Source: Nocardiopsis mwathae
GTDB taxonomy: Bacteria > Actinomycetota > Actinomycetes > Streptosporangiales > Streptosporangiaceae
NCBI RefSeq assembly: GCF_014201195.1
Contig: NZ_JACHDS010000001.1
Location: 868,001-932,000 of the forward strand
Direction: 5' to 3'
Length of the DNA stretch: 64,000 bases
Notes under the pieces: model-generated
Seen by the model: the letters and a program-made list of their open reading frames with translations, nothing else
What the model was told of the DNA's origin: nothing
The model's database searches: none
Program-made: the position numbers and the translations under genes
Shown: positions 26,777-36,149 of the stretch, piece after piece
How the letters are laid out: each line of letters opens with the position of its first letter
Numbering within the stretch: position 1 is the stretch's first letter

Positions 26777-27961
26777 TCAACTGGGGAAATGCTCCTCTAG
26801 GAACTCGGCGAAGGTGTGCCGGGAGATCTGCGATCCCCAGTCGCCCCAGACGAAGTCGTAGACGTGGTCGGTGTAGGGCAGCGTGACGAGCCGGTTGGGC
26901 ACGCCCAGCTGGTCGAGCCTGTCGGCGAGCGCGGCCGACATGTCGTGGGGCGCGATGTGGTCGCGGGCGCCGTGCATGATCAGGGTGGGCGGCAACCCCG
27001 GCCGCACATAGGTGTAGGGCGATGCCGCCTCGTAGCGGTCGGGCACCTCGTCCGGGCTCCCGCCGGTGTACCTCTCCACCCACGGCCGGACCTGGCCGGG
27101 GCTGCCGGTCTCGCGCCAGACGGTGGCGGGGTCGATGGCGGGGTAGAAGGCGGCGACCGCCGCGACGCCGGTGTCGGTCACGTCGCAGCTCGGTTCGACT
27201 CGGTCGTCGGCGTAGGCGCCCATGAGCGCGAGGTTTCCACCGGCCGACCCGCCCGCGACCATGACGCGTGACGGGTCGACGGCGTACTCCTCCGCGTGCT
27301 GTTTGACCCATCCCACCGCGCACTTGACGTCCGCCGGCGCCTGGTTCCAGCGGGGTGGCGGGGCCAGCCGGTAGTCGATGGGGAAGACGGCGTAGCCCCT
27401 GTCGTTGAGCCACTTGTGCCACTTGGGCACCTCGCCGCGGTCACCGATGTTCCACCCGCCGCCGTGCACCCACACCACGGCGGGGCGGGGCTCTTCGGCC
27501 TCGCCGGGCGGCAGCTTCACGTCGAGTTCGAGCTCCTCGCCGTCGACGCGGTTGTAGACCGTGGACAGTGACTCCACCGGGCGGCCGACGTTGGGGCCGT
27601 AGGCGAGGTAGTCGGGGAGGGAGAGCGAGGCGCCGTGGTCGCGGGCGGTCTCCCAGGAGGACGCGACCGGGACGAGCGCGAAGACCAGGGCCACGGCGGC
27701 GACCACCGCCACCGCTCCCCCGGTCTTCCTGGCCCCGCTCCAGAAGGTGAGTCCCGCGAGCACGAGACCGACCAGGGCCGCGGCGACGAGGTACAGTCCG
27801 TACCCGCTGACCAGGACCGACAGCGGCACCATCTGCTCCGGGACCCGCGGCACGGCGATCACGTAGACGAAGACCGCGAGGACGACCGCGACGAGCACGC
27901 TCAGGACCATCAGCAGGGCGCTGAGAACCCGGCGCCATGGCTTCTTCCGGTGACGCTCCAT
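26777..27961 (-). CDS. Membrane-anchored alpha/beta hydrolase (esterase/lipase)
   Basis: A 394-residue protein with four hydrophobic segments in the first about 115 residues, then an alpha/beta hydrolase of the hormone-sensitive-lipase/BD-FAE type. Oxyanion motif HGGGWNIG, nucleophile AGGSAGGN, acid in GARDHIAP and His in YTDHVYDF are all present. Such proteins cleave carboxyl esters; the domain probably faces outside. The ATG at 27961 was chosen because the frame upstream is not protein-like. No partner genes. Confidence 0.88.
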   Translation of the reverse strand: MERHRKKPWRRVLSALLMVLSVLVAVVLAVFVYVIAVPRVPEQMVPLSVLVSGYGLYLVAAALVGLVLAGLTFWSGARKTGGAVAVVAAVALVFALVPVASSWETARDHGASLSLPDYLAYGPNVGRPVESLSTVYNRVDGEELELDVKLPPGEAEEPRPAVVWVHGGGWNIGDRGEVPKWHKWLNDRGYAVFPIDYRLAPPPRWNQAPADVKCAVGWVKQHAEEYAVDPSRVMVAGGSAGGNLALMGAYADDRVEPSCDVTDTGVAAVAAFYPAIDPATVWRETGSPGQVRPWVERYTGGSPDEVPDRYEAASPYTYVRPGLPPTLIMHGARDHIAPHDMSAALADRLDQLGVPNRLVTLPYTDHVYDFVWGDWGSQISRHTFAEFLEEHFPS

Positions 27962-28138
27962 GGCGGTGACGCTAACACCTCGACTCCCCAGACACCCGTG
28001 TTGACCAGCCCGAACACACGACGTGTCGCCTCGGGCGCAACGCCCTGTCTGCCGCCGGGCCGCACCTCGACGAAAACCTCGGCCGGTGAGGGCGCCGGTG
28101 CGGCCTTCCCCCGATGTCCACGGGTTAGGCTGCTGCCC

Positions 28139-28531
28139 ATGGCGACATGGGAGGACGTGGCGCGCATCGCGTTGGGGCTGCCGGAGACCTCTGAGGAGGC
28201 CTCCTATGATGGCGCGACGGCGTGGAAGGTGAAGGGCAGGCTGTTCACCTGGGAACGACCCCTGCGCAAGAGCGACGTTGAGGCCCTGGGCGACGCCGCC
28301 CCCGAGGGGCCGGTCCTGGCGGCGCGCGTGCCCGACGTCGGGGTGAAGGGGGCGCTCCTGGCCGACCGGCCCGACGTGTACTTCACGACGCCGCACTTCG
28401 ACGGGTACCCGATCGTCCTGGTCCGATTGGACCGCGTTCCCCTACCCGACCTGGAGGAGCTGCTGGTCGAGGCCTGGCTGGACCGGGCGCCCAAGCGGGT
28501 GGCCCAGGCGTACCTGCACGACTCCCCCTGA
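28139..28531 (+). CDS. MmcQ/YjbR-family protein
   Basis: A 130-residue protein of the MmcQ/YjbR family (CyaY-like fold). The N-terminus ATWEDVARIALGLPETSEEA is typical, as are WKVKGRLFTWERPLRKSDV and the C-terminal LLVEAWLDRAPKRVAQAY. The family has a DNA-binding-like fold, but no firm function. There is no clear ribosome site before the ATG. It converges with the PEP-utilising enzyme gene. Confidence 0.85.
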   Translation: MATWEDVARIALGLPETSEEASYDGATAWKVKGRLFTWERPLRKSDVEALGDAAPEGPVLAARVPDVGVKGALLADRPDVYFTTPHFDGYPIVLVRLDRVPLPDLEELLVEAWLDRAPKRVAQAYLHDSP

Positions 28532-28570
28532 GCACGGCCGGCCGCTTCCACGGGCCGGGACAGCCAGCCC

Positions 28571-28586
28571 GCCTCGGGGACGAGGC
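28571..28586. terminator. Short hairpin between convergent genes
   Basis: GCCTCG, GGGA loop, CGAGGC in the 77-base gap between two converging genes; probably works for both. Confidence 0.5.
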
Positions 28587-28608
28587 GCGGCCCCGGCCGC
28601 CGACCGCC

Positions 28609-31086
28609 TCAGGCCCGCGCCTCCACCGCCTCGGACTCCTTCTCCTTTCCCATCTCCGTGACGACGGTGCCGTCCGACCCGTCGATCGTGATCAGCTGCC
28701 CGGTCTCGATCTCCCGGGTGGCGTCCGGGACGCAGATGACCGCGGGGATGCCGTACTCGCGGGCCACCGTCGGGCCGTGGGCGATGGGTGAGCCGGTCTC
28801 CGTCACCAGGCCGCCCGCCGTCATGAACAGCGGGGTCCATCCGGGGTCGGTCGTGGGGGCCACCAGGATCTCGCCCGGTTCGATGTGCGCCCCGGCCGGG
28901 TCGCGGACCACCCGTGCCCTGCCGGTCACCGTTCCGGGCGCCGCGCCCATCCCGACCAGCGTCCCCTCCTCCACGGGCGGCCGCGGCACCAGCGTCTCGA
29001 CATCGGTCCCGTCCGACAGCAGGGCCGAGGGGACGGTGTGGCGCCGGAGTTCGCGCTCGTGTACCGCCCGCCGTTCGGCGACCAGGCTCCGGTAGTCGGT
29101 GCCGCCGTGCACGGCGGCCCGGGCCTCGCGCAGGTCGAGGAACATGATGTCGTCGGCGCGGTCGAGCCGGCCCTCGGCTGCGAGGTCCTCGCCGATCAGC
29201 AGCAGTTCCTTGCGCATCCGCAGGAACGGGATCATCCAGGCGAACTTTCCGAGCTCGCGCAGCCCGGCGAGTTCGCGCGAGCGCCGCATGAGGAACGCGG
29301 CGATGCGGCCGCGCACCGGCCGCTCGCGGCGCGCCCGCTCCGACAGTTCGGCGATCATGGTCTCGGCCTTGGCCACCGCCCGCGCGAAGCGCCGGTCGGG
29401 TGCCTGCGCGGGGTCGTCGACGCGCAGGTAGTTCGCGATCGTCGCGAAGAGCGGCGCGGGGTCCTCGGCCCAGCGGGGCACACCGATGTCGATCTCGGCG
29501 GCGGTGCGGTGGCCGTAGGTCTCCAGGAAGTCGGCGAGGCCGATGTCGGGCAGTGTGCCCGCCCGGTACCGTGCGGCGAGGTCGCCGGGCGGGGTGGTCA
29601 GCAGCAGCTCGCGGTGCTCGACCGCGCGCTCGGCCATCCGCCACAGGGCCAGGTCCATCTCCGTGGTGACGTTGTGCGGCATGCCGCCGAGGGTGGTCTC
29701 GATCTCGGCGTCGGTGGCGATGCCCTTGAGCAGCCCCGAGGGTGCGACGGACAGGAGTATCCCGGCCATCACCGGCCAGATGCACGTCATCAGGTCGCGC
29801 CCGACCGCGTCGTCGGAGCGCTCGACGAAGAAGTCGATCCGCTCGGCGGGCGTCGCGGATGCGGGCAGGCCCCGGGTGGTGCGCCGGATGCCCTCGACAC
29901 CGCGGTGCGCGCGGGCACGCGCCGCCTGGGGGCGGGCGATCGAGTACGCGATGCCGACGATCGCCGGCGGCCCGAGCCGGGCCGTCATCCTCAGTGCGCT
30001 GCCCAGGCGGAAGGGCAGGGCGTGCCGCGGGGCGAAGCGCGGGTCGTCGAGCATGTGCTCGATGGCCGCCCGAACCCGCGGGCCGTAGACGTCCAGCCCC
30101 TCGGCCAGCCCATCGCGCAGCACGCTGCTGCGCAGGATGTCGGTCAGGTCGCCGTACAGGCGTCCGCCGATGGGGACCATCATCGAGGACTCGCCGAAGG
30201 GGTCGGCCGTGACCCCGTTCCGGCGGCACCACTGCGCCCAGACGAGCTTCAGCGTCGAGAACCCCATGGGGGTGAACGGGCGGAGCATGCCCTGGAGGTG
30301 GCCGACCTCCAGGTAGAGGCGGGGTTGCGGGCGGTCGGTGGCCGGAGGCAGCGGGAAGAGGGTGGTGATCGGGCGCGACTGCAGCAGCCAGAGAGTGCCC
30401 TCGGCGTCGTAGGCCCACTCGATGTCCTGAGGGGAGCCGAAGTGCCGCTGGAGGCGTTCGCCGGCGGCTCGGAGCTCGTCGAGCCGGTCCCGGGTCAGGC
30501 AGCCGTCGGCGGGGCCGGCCGGCTCCCCGGCGCCCAGGACGTAGTGGTCGGCGTCGACGGAGCCGTCGACCACCGCGGTCCCCAGGCCGGGGGCGGCGTC
30601 GACGACCATCTCGGAGCGGCTGCCGGTCAGCGGGTTGGCGGTGAACAGCACCCCGGCCTCGCGGGCGTCGACCATGCGCTGCACGACGACGGCCATGTGC
30701 ACGCTTTCGTGCGCGATCTCGTTGGCGTCGCGGTAGGCGACGGCGCGGGCGGAGAACAGCGAGTCCCAGCAGTGGCGCACGGCGGCGGTCAGGGCGTCGG
30801 CGCCCTCGACGTCGAGGACGGTGTCCTGCTGGCCGGCGAAGCTGGCGCCGGGCAGGTCCTCGGCGGTGGCGCTGGACCGCACGGCGACGCGGCCGCCGCC
30901 CATGCGCTCGTAGGCGTCGCGGAGTTCGGCTTCGGACAGTGCGCCGGACCGGTAGGCGTCGGTGGTCAGGCAGAAGCCCGGTGGCACCCGTTCACCCAGC
31001 GCGATCATCTCGCCGAGCCCGGTGGCCTTGCCGCCGACCTGCGAGATCATGCTCGCGTCGATCTCGGTCAGAGCGATCACGTTCAT
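28609..31086 (-). CDS. PEP-utilising phosphotransferase, PEP synthase/rifampicin phosphotransferase type
   Basis: An 825-residue enzyme. N-terminal PPDK-type ATP-binding domain (GGKATGLGEM, VAVRSSATAEDLPGASFAGQ, VLFTANPLTG, IEWAYD and SRPI), a long central part with many helices, and a C-terminal swivelling phosphohistidine domain with TGSPIAHG (His770) and AREYGIPAV. PEP synthases make PEP from pyruvate. The 'rifampicin phosphotransferase' branch of the same layout and length instead inactivates an antibiotic. The central part is not of the PEP/pyruvate-barrel type that I can recognise, which favours the second group. AGGAGG is seven bases before the ATG. The MarR gene overlaps its start by 95 bases. 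Confidence 0.82.
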   Translation of the reverse strand: MNVIALTEIDASMISQVGGKATGLGEMIALGERVPPGFCLTTDAYRSGALSEAELRDAYERMGGGRVAVRSSATAEDLPGASFAGQQDTVLDVEGADALTAAVRHCWDSLFSARAVAYRDANEIAHESVHMAVVVQRMVDAREAGVLFTANPLTGSRSEMVVDAAPGLGTAVVDGSVDADHYVLGAGEPAGPADGCLTRDRLDELRAAGERLQRHFGSPQDIEWAYDAEGTLWLLQSRPITTLFPLPPATDRPQPRLYLEVGHLQGMLRPFTPMGFSTLKLVWAQWCRRNGVTADPFGESSMMVPIGGRLYGDLTDILRSSVLRDGLAEGLDVYGPRVRAAIEHMLDDPRFAPRHALPFRLGSALRMTARLGPPAIVGIAYSIARPQAARARAHRGVEGIRRTTRGLPASATPAERIDFFVERSDDAVGRDLMTCIWPVMAGILLSVAPSGLLKGIATDAEIETTLGGMPHNVTTEMDLALWRMAERAVEHRELLLTTPPGDLAARYRAGTLPDIGLADFLETYGHRTAAEIDIGVPRWAEDPAPLFATIANYLRVDDPAQAPDRRFARAVAKAETMIAELSERARRERPVRGRIAAFLMRRSRELAGLRELGKFAWMIPFLRMRKELLLIGEDLAAEGRLDRADDIMFLDLREARAAVHGGTDYRSLVAERRAVHERELRRHTVPSALLSDGTDVETLVPRPPVEEGTLVGMGAAPGTVTGRARVVRDPAGAHIEPGEILVAPTTDPGWTPLFMTAGGLVTETGSPIAHGPTVAREYGIPAVICVPDATREIETGQLITIDGSDGTVVTEMGKEKESEAVEARA

Positions 31087-31534
31087 CCCGGAGCCTCCTT
31101 GCCGCTTCGGCGAAAACCTCCATGCAGCGGATCACCGTCCGCTGCTCGTCACGGGTCATGTGGCCCCACAGCGCCATCTGCGCCTCGACGCGGGCGACGC
31201 TGATCCGGTGCAGGGCCGCGGCCCCGCCCTCGGAGAGGCGCACGCGGCGGGCGCGGCGGTCGGCGTCGTCCTCGTAGCGCTCGACCAGGCCGCGCCGCAC
31301 CATGCGGTCCACCAGTCGGCTGGTGCGCGACTCGGAGCGGCCGATGAGCGCGGCCAGTTCTTTGACGGTCGGGTCGGTGTGCTCGTCCAGCAGCCCGCGG
31401 TCGCGGTCGAGGACCTGGAGGAGCGCGATGTGGACGATCGACAGGTCGTCGTCCTCCTGCACCCGCAGGAGGCTGGGCATGCTGTCCCGCTGCATCGACC
31501 GGACCAGCTCGATCAGGCGCTCGCGATCATCCAT
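30992..31534 (-). CDS. MarR-family regulator overlapping the PEP-utilising enzyme gene
   Basis: A 180-residue MarR protein. The winged helix is readable: VKELAALIGRSESRTSRLVD, RGLVERYEDDADRRARRV and LSEGGAAALHRI. The last about 35 residues (RDRSDRDRREHDLAGRRQ and beyond) are the result of reading through the start of the next gene in another frame; the overlap is 95 bases. This may be real coupling or the outcome of a stop codon lost on this gene. It likely controls itself and the enzyme gene. Confidence 0.85.
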   Translation of the reverse strand: MDDRERLIELVRSMQRDSMPSLLRVQEDDDLSIVHIALLQVLDRDRGLLDEHTDPTVKELAALIGRSESRTSRLVDRMVRRGLVERYEDDADRRARRVRLSEGGAAALHRISVARVEAQMALWGHMTRDEQRTVIRCMEVFAEAARRLRDERDRSDRDRREHDLAGRRQGHRARRDDRAG

Positions 31535-31655
31535 CTGCTATCCCGCATCTATTGCCTTACAGCAGCCAAATTACGCCGCGGGGAAGCCCGGGGTCCATGG
31601 ACGGAAGGTAAGGGAGAGGAAAAACTGGCCCCCGGGTAAGTCGTCCTGGGATGGT

Positions 31656-32405
31656 TCAGGCGTCGCGACGCATCAGGGACAGCGCGTACGCGGCGAGGGA
31701 AGCGAGAGCCCAAACCGCGAGGGTGAGGGCGGCGGTCGCAGGTGCGATCTCGGTGACCTCGAAGGCGGGTGTTCCCAGGAGGCTCATGCTGGCCTGGTCC
31801 GGTAGGAAACGGACCCCCTCCGGCCATTGCACGAACCCACCCCCCGCGAAGACGGCGACCACGACGAAAACGGCCAGGGGCGCGACGGTACTGCGCAGGA
31901 CGGCCGCGAGTCCGAAAGCGATGACCGACATGGCGGTGTAAGCGAGAACCCAGCGTCCGAGGTCAAGGGCGACTGCGCCCGTACTCAGCCCGTCCGAGAG
32001 GCCGATGACCACGCGGCCCGGGGCGAGTACGGCGGCCGCCACGGGGATGACCACCGCGGTCATGGCCAGGAACTTGCCGCACGCGAGTCGGCCTCGATCC
32101 GGCACTGCGGCGAGGGTGATCCGGAACTGTCCGCCGTGGTACTCACTGCCGGTGGCGGAGACGGGAATGAGGAGGAACGCGTAGACGGGAGCGAACATCA
32201 CCAGGGCGAACGCGGAGAGCGGTGCGAGGTCATCGCCTGCGCCGAAGCGCACGACCTCGCTTGCGGCTACAGCAGCGAAAAGCGTGTTCGCCGCCGCCGC
32301 GAGTGCCAGTGCGACCAAGGTGGTCGGGTGGGTCAGGATTTTGCTCACCTCTGCGGACACGATGTCCCGCAGACGGATGGCGGGCAGCTCGCTCGCGGTG
32401 CTCAC
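31656..32405 (-). CDS. ABC-2 type transporter permease subunit
   Basis: A 249-residue protein with about six TM segments. The GTG start (32405) overlaps the previous stop (GTGA). The N-terminus carries the LRDIVSAEVSKILTHPTT element found in such permeases, and GSEYHGGQFRITLAAVPDR is typical of ABC-2 exporters of the bacitracin/lantibiotic and natural product kind. Third gene in the operon with the ATPase and a second permease. Confidence 0.85.
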   Translation of the reverse strand: MSTASELPAIRLRDIVSAEVSKILTHPTTLVALALAAAANTLFAAVAASEVVRFGAGDDLAPLSAFALVMFAPVYAFLLIPVSATGSEYHGGQFRITLAAVPDRGRLACGKFLAMTAVVIPVAAAVLAPGRVVIGLSDGLSTGAVALDLGRWVLAYTAMSVIAFGLAAVLRSTVAPLAVFVVVAVFAGGGFVQWPEGVRFLPDQASMSLLGTPAFEVTEIAPATAALTLAVWALASLAAYALSLMRRDA

Positions 32406-33214
32406 CGGGCGTCCCTCCGCTGAATGGCGACCATGGCACAGAGAGTGGTCAGGACAACCCAGGCGACCAAGACGATCGCGCCCACCGCGGGAGTGGAGGT
32501 GAAGGGCGGACCGCCAAGATCCAGACCGTTGTTCTGCAGCAGCATGTTCCGTGCCGCGCTGAAGGGGGTGAGAGCGTCCAGGGCCGGTGCGATTGCGGCG
32601 AACGCCTGCGTCAAGGTCAGGGCGAGGAACGCCCCCATCAGAAGAATGCCCATGAGAACGCGTCGGGTGAGGAGGGTGACGGCGAACGACATCAGCGTGA
32701 TCGCGACAATGAACAGCACCGAACCCGCGATCGAACTGAGTGCCTCTGGCCTCCAGATCAGGTCGGGTTGCCAGTCTCTGACCGCGACGTAGGTGAAGCT
32801 CATGGTGAGCGCTGCGAAAAGCAGACCGAAGCCGAACACGTAAAGAGCTGTGGCGACGCTCTTGGCTAGGAGAAGGCGGGGACGAGAAGGCACGGCGAGC
32901 ACACTGAGACCCAGTTGGCCGGTGCGGTACTCGGCACCGGCGATCACCGCGCCGAGTACCGGGAAGAAGATCCCCGGGTTGAACACACCGCTGGCCATCG
33001 AGGCGAGGATGTCGAGGTCTGCGGGGACCGGCCTGCCGTACCACCAGTGCATGCCGTCGTCATCCAAGGTGGACAGTGCTTCTCGTGCCGATGCCAGGCC
33101 TTGGAACTGGAAGAAGACGCTCAAAGCGATAAGGATTCCGCTGACAATCCCGACACTGGGAAGCGTGCGGATTTTGGTCAGCTCTGAACGGATGATGCCC
33201 TGCATGCCGCTCAC
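32402..33214 (-). CDS. ABC-2 type transporter permease subunit
   Basis: A 270-residue protein with about six TM segments. GTG start at 33214 overlapping the ATPase stop (GTGA). Motifs IIRSELTKIRTLPS near the N-terminus and GAEYRTGQLGLSVLAVPSR in the middle fit ABC-2 exporters and match the sister permease. With that sister protein it should form the membrane part of one exporter. Confidence 0.86.
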   Translation of the reverse strand: MSGMQGIIRSELTKIRTLPSVGIVSGILIALSVFFQFQGLASAREALSTLDDDGMHWWYGRPVPADLDILASMASGVFNPGIFFPVLGAVIAGAEYRTGQLGLSVLAVPSRPRLLLAKSVATALYVFGFGLLFAALTMSFTYVAVRDWQPDLIWRPEALSSIAGSVLFIVAITLMSFAVTLLTRRVLMGILLMGAFLALTLTQAFAAIAPALDALTPFSAARNMLLQNNGLDLGGPPFTSTPAVGAIVLVAWVVLTTLCAMVAIQRRDAR

Positions 33215-33948
33215 CAGCTCAGACCGGACTGGGTGCCGGTGAGCGCGAAGAACGCCTCTTCGAGCGAAGGGTGTCCAGCAGTGACTTCCTCCAGGGGGCC
33301 ACTGGCGATGATGCGGCCTCTATTGATGATCACCACGTCATCTGCTGTCTCCTCCGTCTCGCCCATCAGGTGGCTGGAGAGCAGCACGGTGTTGCCCTTC
33401 GCGGCATAGCTGCGCAGGAACGTGCGAATGGTGCGGATGCCCTCCGGGTCGAGGCCGTTGACCGGCTCGTCGAGAACCAGGATGCGAGGTTCGCCGAGCA
33501 GCGCGGCAGCCAGTCCCAGACGCTGCTGCATCCCGAGGGAGTACTTCCGTACCCGTACTTTGGCCGCGTCCGTGAGGCCTACGGTCTCCAGCACTTCGCC
33601 GATACGCTGGGCCGGAATCCGATTGGACTGTGCGATCCAGCGCAGGTGGTCGATCCCGCGACGCTCGGGCAGCGCCGAAGCCCCGTCGAGCATCGCCCCT
33701 ACCGTGCGCAACGGCTGCTGGAGAGAGGGGTACGGTTGGCCGTCGATCAACGCGGTGCCGGATGTAGCCCGGTCCACCCCTAGGAGAATCCGCAGTGTGC
33801 TGGACTTCCCGGCGCCGTTGGGCCCGAGAAACCCGGTGACTCGTCCGGGGACGGCGCTGAAGCTCACCCCGTCCACAGCGAGCTTGGGCCCGTACTGCTT
33901 CGAAACGTTGGTCAGTTCGATCATCGACACCGGATCCCTGGGGCTCAT
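33211..33948 (-). CDS. ABC transporter ATPase (exporter)
   Basis: A 245-residue nucleotide-binding protein: Walker A GPNGAGKSS, signature YSLGMQQRLGLAAALLG, Walker B ILVLDEPVNGLDPEG and H-loop SSHLMGE. This is the class used with ABC-2 permeases to expel peptides, lipids or antibiotics. Start at 33948 (AGGAGGAG directly upstream) or at an ATG eight codons later (33924). Downstream are both permeases, overlapping. A two-component system is just upstream. Confidence 0.92.
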   Translation of the reverse strand: MSPRDPVSMIELTNVSKQYGPKLAVDGVSFSAVPGRVTGFLGPNGAGKSSTLRILLGVDRATSGTALIDGQPYPSLQQPLRTVGAMLDGASALPERRGIDHLRWIAQSNRIPAQRIGEVLETVGLTDAAKVRVRKYSLGMQQRLGLAAALLGEPRILVLDEPVNGLDPEGIRTIRTFLRSYAAKGNTVLLSSHLMGETEETADDVVIINRGRIIASGPLEEVTAGHPSLEEAFFALTGTQSGLSW

Positions 33949-34116
33949 CTCCTCCTGCTGGCGGCTCCAGCGTCACACCCATGGATCCGCCGCGCTGACA
34001 CCCGAATGGGGACACTTCTCAGACCGGAGACGGCCGATCTGCTCCCCAGGTGTCCCGTGGAACCCTGCACCGAACCCTCCCGGACACCACGACGGCGGCC
34101 CGAGGGGCGAACGGCC

Positions 34117-34857
34117 TCAGCGAAGGACACCCGATTTGTACGCCAGGGCGACGAGCTGGGTCCGGTTCTTCACTCCGAACTTCTCGAACATTCGCCGGAC
34201 ATACGTGCGCACGGTCTCGTTGCTCAAATGAAGTTCGCCCGCGATGTCCTGGCTCTTGTAGCCCGCCGCCAGGAGCCGGCAGATGTTGATCTGCTGCTCT
34301 GTGAAGGCCGGATGATCTCCACGTGGTCCGGTGCGGTCGCCGTCCTTGCTGGCAGGAAAGTGCTCGACCAACCGCGAGGTCACGTCCAACGCCAATGATG
34401 CGTGTCCTGCGTGGACGGCTCTGATCGCGCTCAGGATCTGAACGGGCGAGGCGTTCTTCAGGAGAAAACCCGACGCACCGTAACGCAAGGCCTCATGCAC
34501 ATACTCTTCGCGGTCGAACGCAGTGAGCATCACGATCCGTGTTGGAAGGGAAAGCCGGTGCAGGGCGCGGGCGACCTCGATGCCGGTCGGTCCTGGCATT
34601 TCGACATCGAGCAGGAGGACGTCTGGTTCCAGTGTGGCCAAGCGCTCGACCAGCCCTCTTCCGCTGTCGGAGACGCCGACCAGGTTCATGTCCGGGACCT
34701 TCGCGAAGAACTTCCCATAGGCGCGCAGAAACCCGGCATCATCGTCGGCCATGAAAACATCTATGGAGGACCCGGGAGCCACCTCGTCCCCGCCTCCGCT
34801 GACACGGGCAGCGTCCACCTGAACAGGGGAGGACGATTCAGGTGCCTGCCAGTTCAT
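34117..34857 (-). CDS. NarL/LuxR-type response regulator
   Basis: A 246-residue regulator. The N-terminal about 30 residues are extra and disordered. The receiver domain has the acidic pair in FMADDDAG, phospho-acceptor Asp in LLLDVEMP, Thr in IVMLTAFD and Lys in GFLLKNASP. The C-terminal LuxR HTH has FTEQQINICRLLAAGYKSQD and LSNETVRTYVRRMFEKFGV. It lies next to the ABC-2 exporter genes and faces the histidine kinase, and may control the exporter. Confidence 0.9.
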   Translation of the reverse strand: MNWQAPESSSPVQVDAARVSGGGDEVAPGSSIDVFMADDDAGFLRAYGKFFAKVPDMNLVGVSDSGRGLVERLATLEPDVLLLDVEMPGPTGIEVARALHRLSLPTRIVMLTAFDREEYVHEALRYGASGFLLKNASPVQILSAIRAVHAGHASLALDVTSRLVEHFPASKDGDRTGPRGDHPAFTEQQINICRLLAAGYKSQDIAGELHLSNETVRTYVRRMFEKFGVKNRTQLVALAYKSGVLR

Positions 34858-34902
34858 TCGTCCTCCGCTGGCCCCGACAGGAACTTGTGCCTAGCTTGCA
34901 GG

Positions 34903-34931
34903 ATCATCGTACAACTCACAGTTCTGGTCAA
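34903..34931 (-). promoter_or_regulatory. Candidate sigma-70-like promoter of the response regulator gene
   Basis: On the minus strand: TTGACC (34931-34926), 17-base spacer, GATGAT (34908-34903), and the start codon at 34857. Two TGAGTTG repeats flank the -35 region. Confidence 0.4.
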
Positions 34932-35015
34932 CTCATGGTGTGCGCAGGCGTCGCATCGGTCCGCGCTGGTGGCACGGCAGTCGAGCATTCCAGATAACGA
35001 TGGTGGAATCGGCGC

Positions 35016-36149
35016 ATGAAGAGAGATGCCAAGGACACGTCTAGTCGGCGCTCCGCCGTCTCGCTGCTCGTCGATATCGCCGCCGCGGCGGCCGTCGTCC
35101 TGGTGTTCTGGATCCCCTCGATGCTCGCGCCGGGCGGGGATCGGTGGCTCGGCGCCGGCTTGGCGGTACTCGTGAGTGGCGCCATGGTGCTCCGCTGGAA
35201 AGCGCCGAGTGCGGCGGTCTCCGTGGCACTCGTGTCCACAGCGGTCGGCTGGTTCGTCTCTGCCACGACTGACCCCATGGTCTCAGTGGCCTGGTGTCTG
35301 TACCCGCTGGCGTTGCAGCGCAAGTTCCCGACACGTGGCGCCGGTTCGGTCGTCGTGGGAGTCCTCGTCTTGGCCACACTTGTGCTGGGAGTCAGCGGAT
35401 CGACGCAGGATCTCATGCAGAGGGTCGTCTTCGGTTTCGGCGCGATCGGTGTCGCCTGGCTGCTCGGGCACGTCGAAGGGGAGCGGCTCAGTGCGGTCCG
35501 TCGCGCGGAACGCCAGCAGGCCGAGTTCGAACACGTGCAGCGAGAGGCCGCAATGGCCCGTGAGGTCCATGACATCGTGGGGCACGCGTTGAGCACCATC
35601 AGCGCACAAGCCGGCATCGCGCGCGCCGTGTCGTCCTCGGACAAGGAAGAGATGCTCGAAGCCCTGGAAGACATCGAGAATCGTTCGCGTGACGCACTGG
35701 GGCAGGTGCAGTCCCTGGTGCGGGCCATGCGTCGGCGCGACCACTCATGGGTCGGCGCCAACGGCGGTCGCAGCCCTGCCGCCGCGTTACGCGAAACGGT
35801 GACGGCGGCGACGGTGAGCGGGTTGACCGTGGATGCCCACATCGACCTCCCTGAGTGCGGAAGAGACGTCACGTTCGTGGCCACCCGGGTCGTTCAGGAA
35901 GCACTGAGCAACATCATTCGGCATGCGGCGGCCGAACGATGCGAACTCATGGTGGCGCCTGTCGAGGGGAAGCTCGTCGTGCGGGTCAACGACGATGGCA
36001 CGGGGCTCCTCGCCAGGGAGGGGGCAGGTTCGGGAATCTCTGGGATGCGCGAACGGGTCGAATCTGTCGGCGGACGCCTGACCGTGGCCAACCGTCTCGG
36101 CGGAGGGACGAGCGTCCTGGCCGAGCTCCCGCTGGTAGTGGAGAACTGA
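35016..36149 (+). CDS. Histidine kinase, HisKA_3 type
   Basis: A 377-residue sensor kinase. The N-terminal about 150 residues have several TM segments. The phospho-His is in REVHDIVGHALSTI (near residue 185), then the dimer region ENRSRDALGQVQSLVRAMRR and the ATPase domain with QEALSNIIRHA (N box) and VNDDGTGL, GISGMRERV. It faces its response regulator gene across 158 bases. The probable output is the ABC-2 exporter. The ligand is not known. Confidence 0.92.
   Translation: MKRDAKDTSSRRSAVSLLVDIAAAAAVVLVFWIPSMLAPGGDRWLGAGLAVLVSGAMVLRWKAPSAAVSVALVSTAVGWFVSATTDPMVSVAWCLYPLALQRKFPTRGAGSVVVGVLVLATLVLGVSGSTQDLMQRVVFGFGAIGVAWLLGHVEGERLSAVRRAERQQAEFEHVQREAAMAREVHDIVGHALSTISAQAGIARAVSSSDKEEMLEALEDIENRSRDALGQVQSLVRAMRRRDHSWVGANGGRSPAAALRETVTAATVSGLTVDAHIDLPECGRDVTFVATRVVQEALSNIIRHAAAERCELMVAPVEGKLVVRVNDDGTGLLAREGAGSGISGMRERVESVGGRLTVANRLGGGTSVLAELPLVVEN

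Noticed and set aside
28885-31203. A 772-codon open frame on the plus strand opposite the PEP-utilising enzyme
   Set aside because: It is the GC-rich shadow of the real gene: no domain, no ribosome site, and composition fits antisense third-position GC.
31087-31655. Rifamycin-associated element before the MarR or PEP-utilising gene
   Set aside because: I looked for a GGGGCTTGC-type palindrome and found none.
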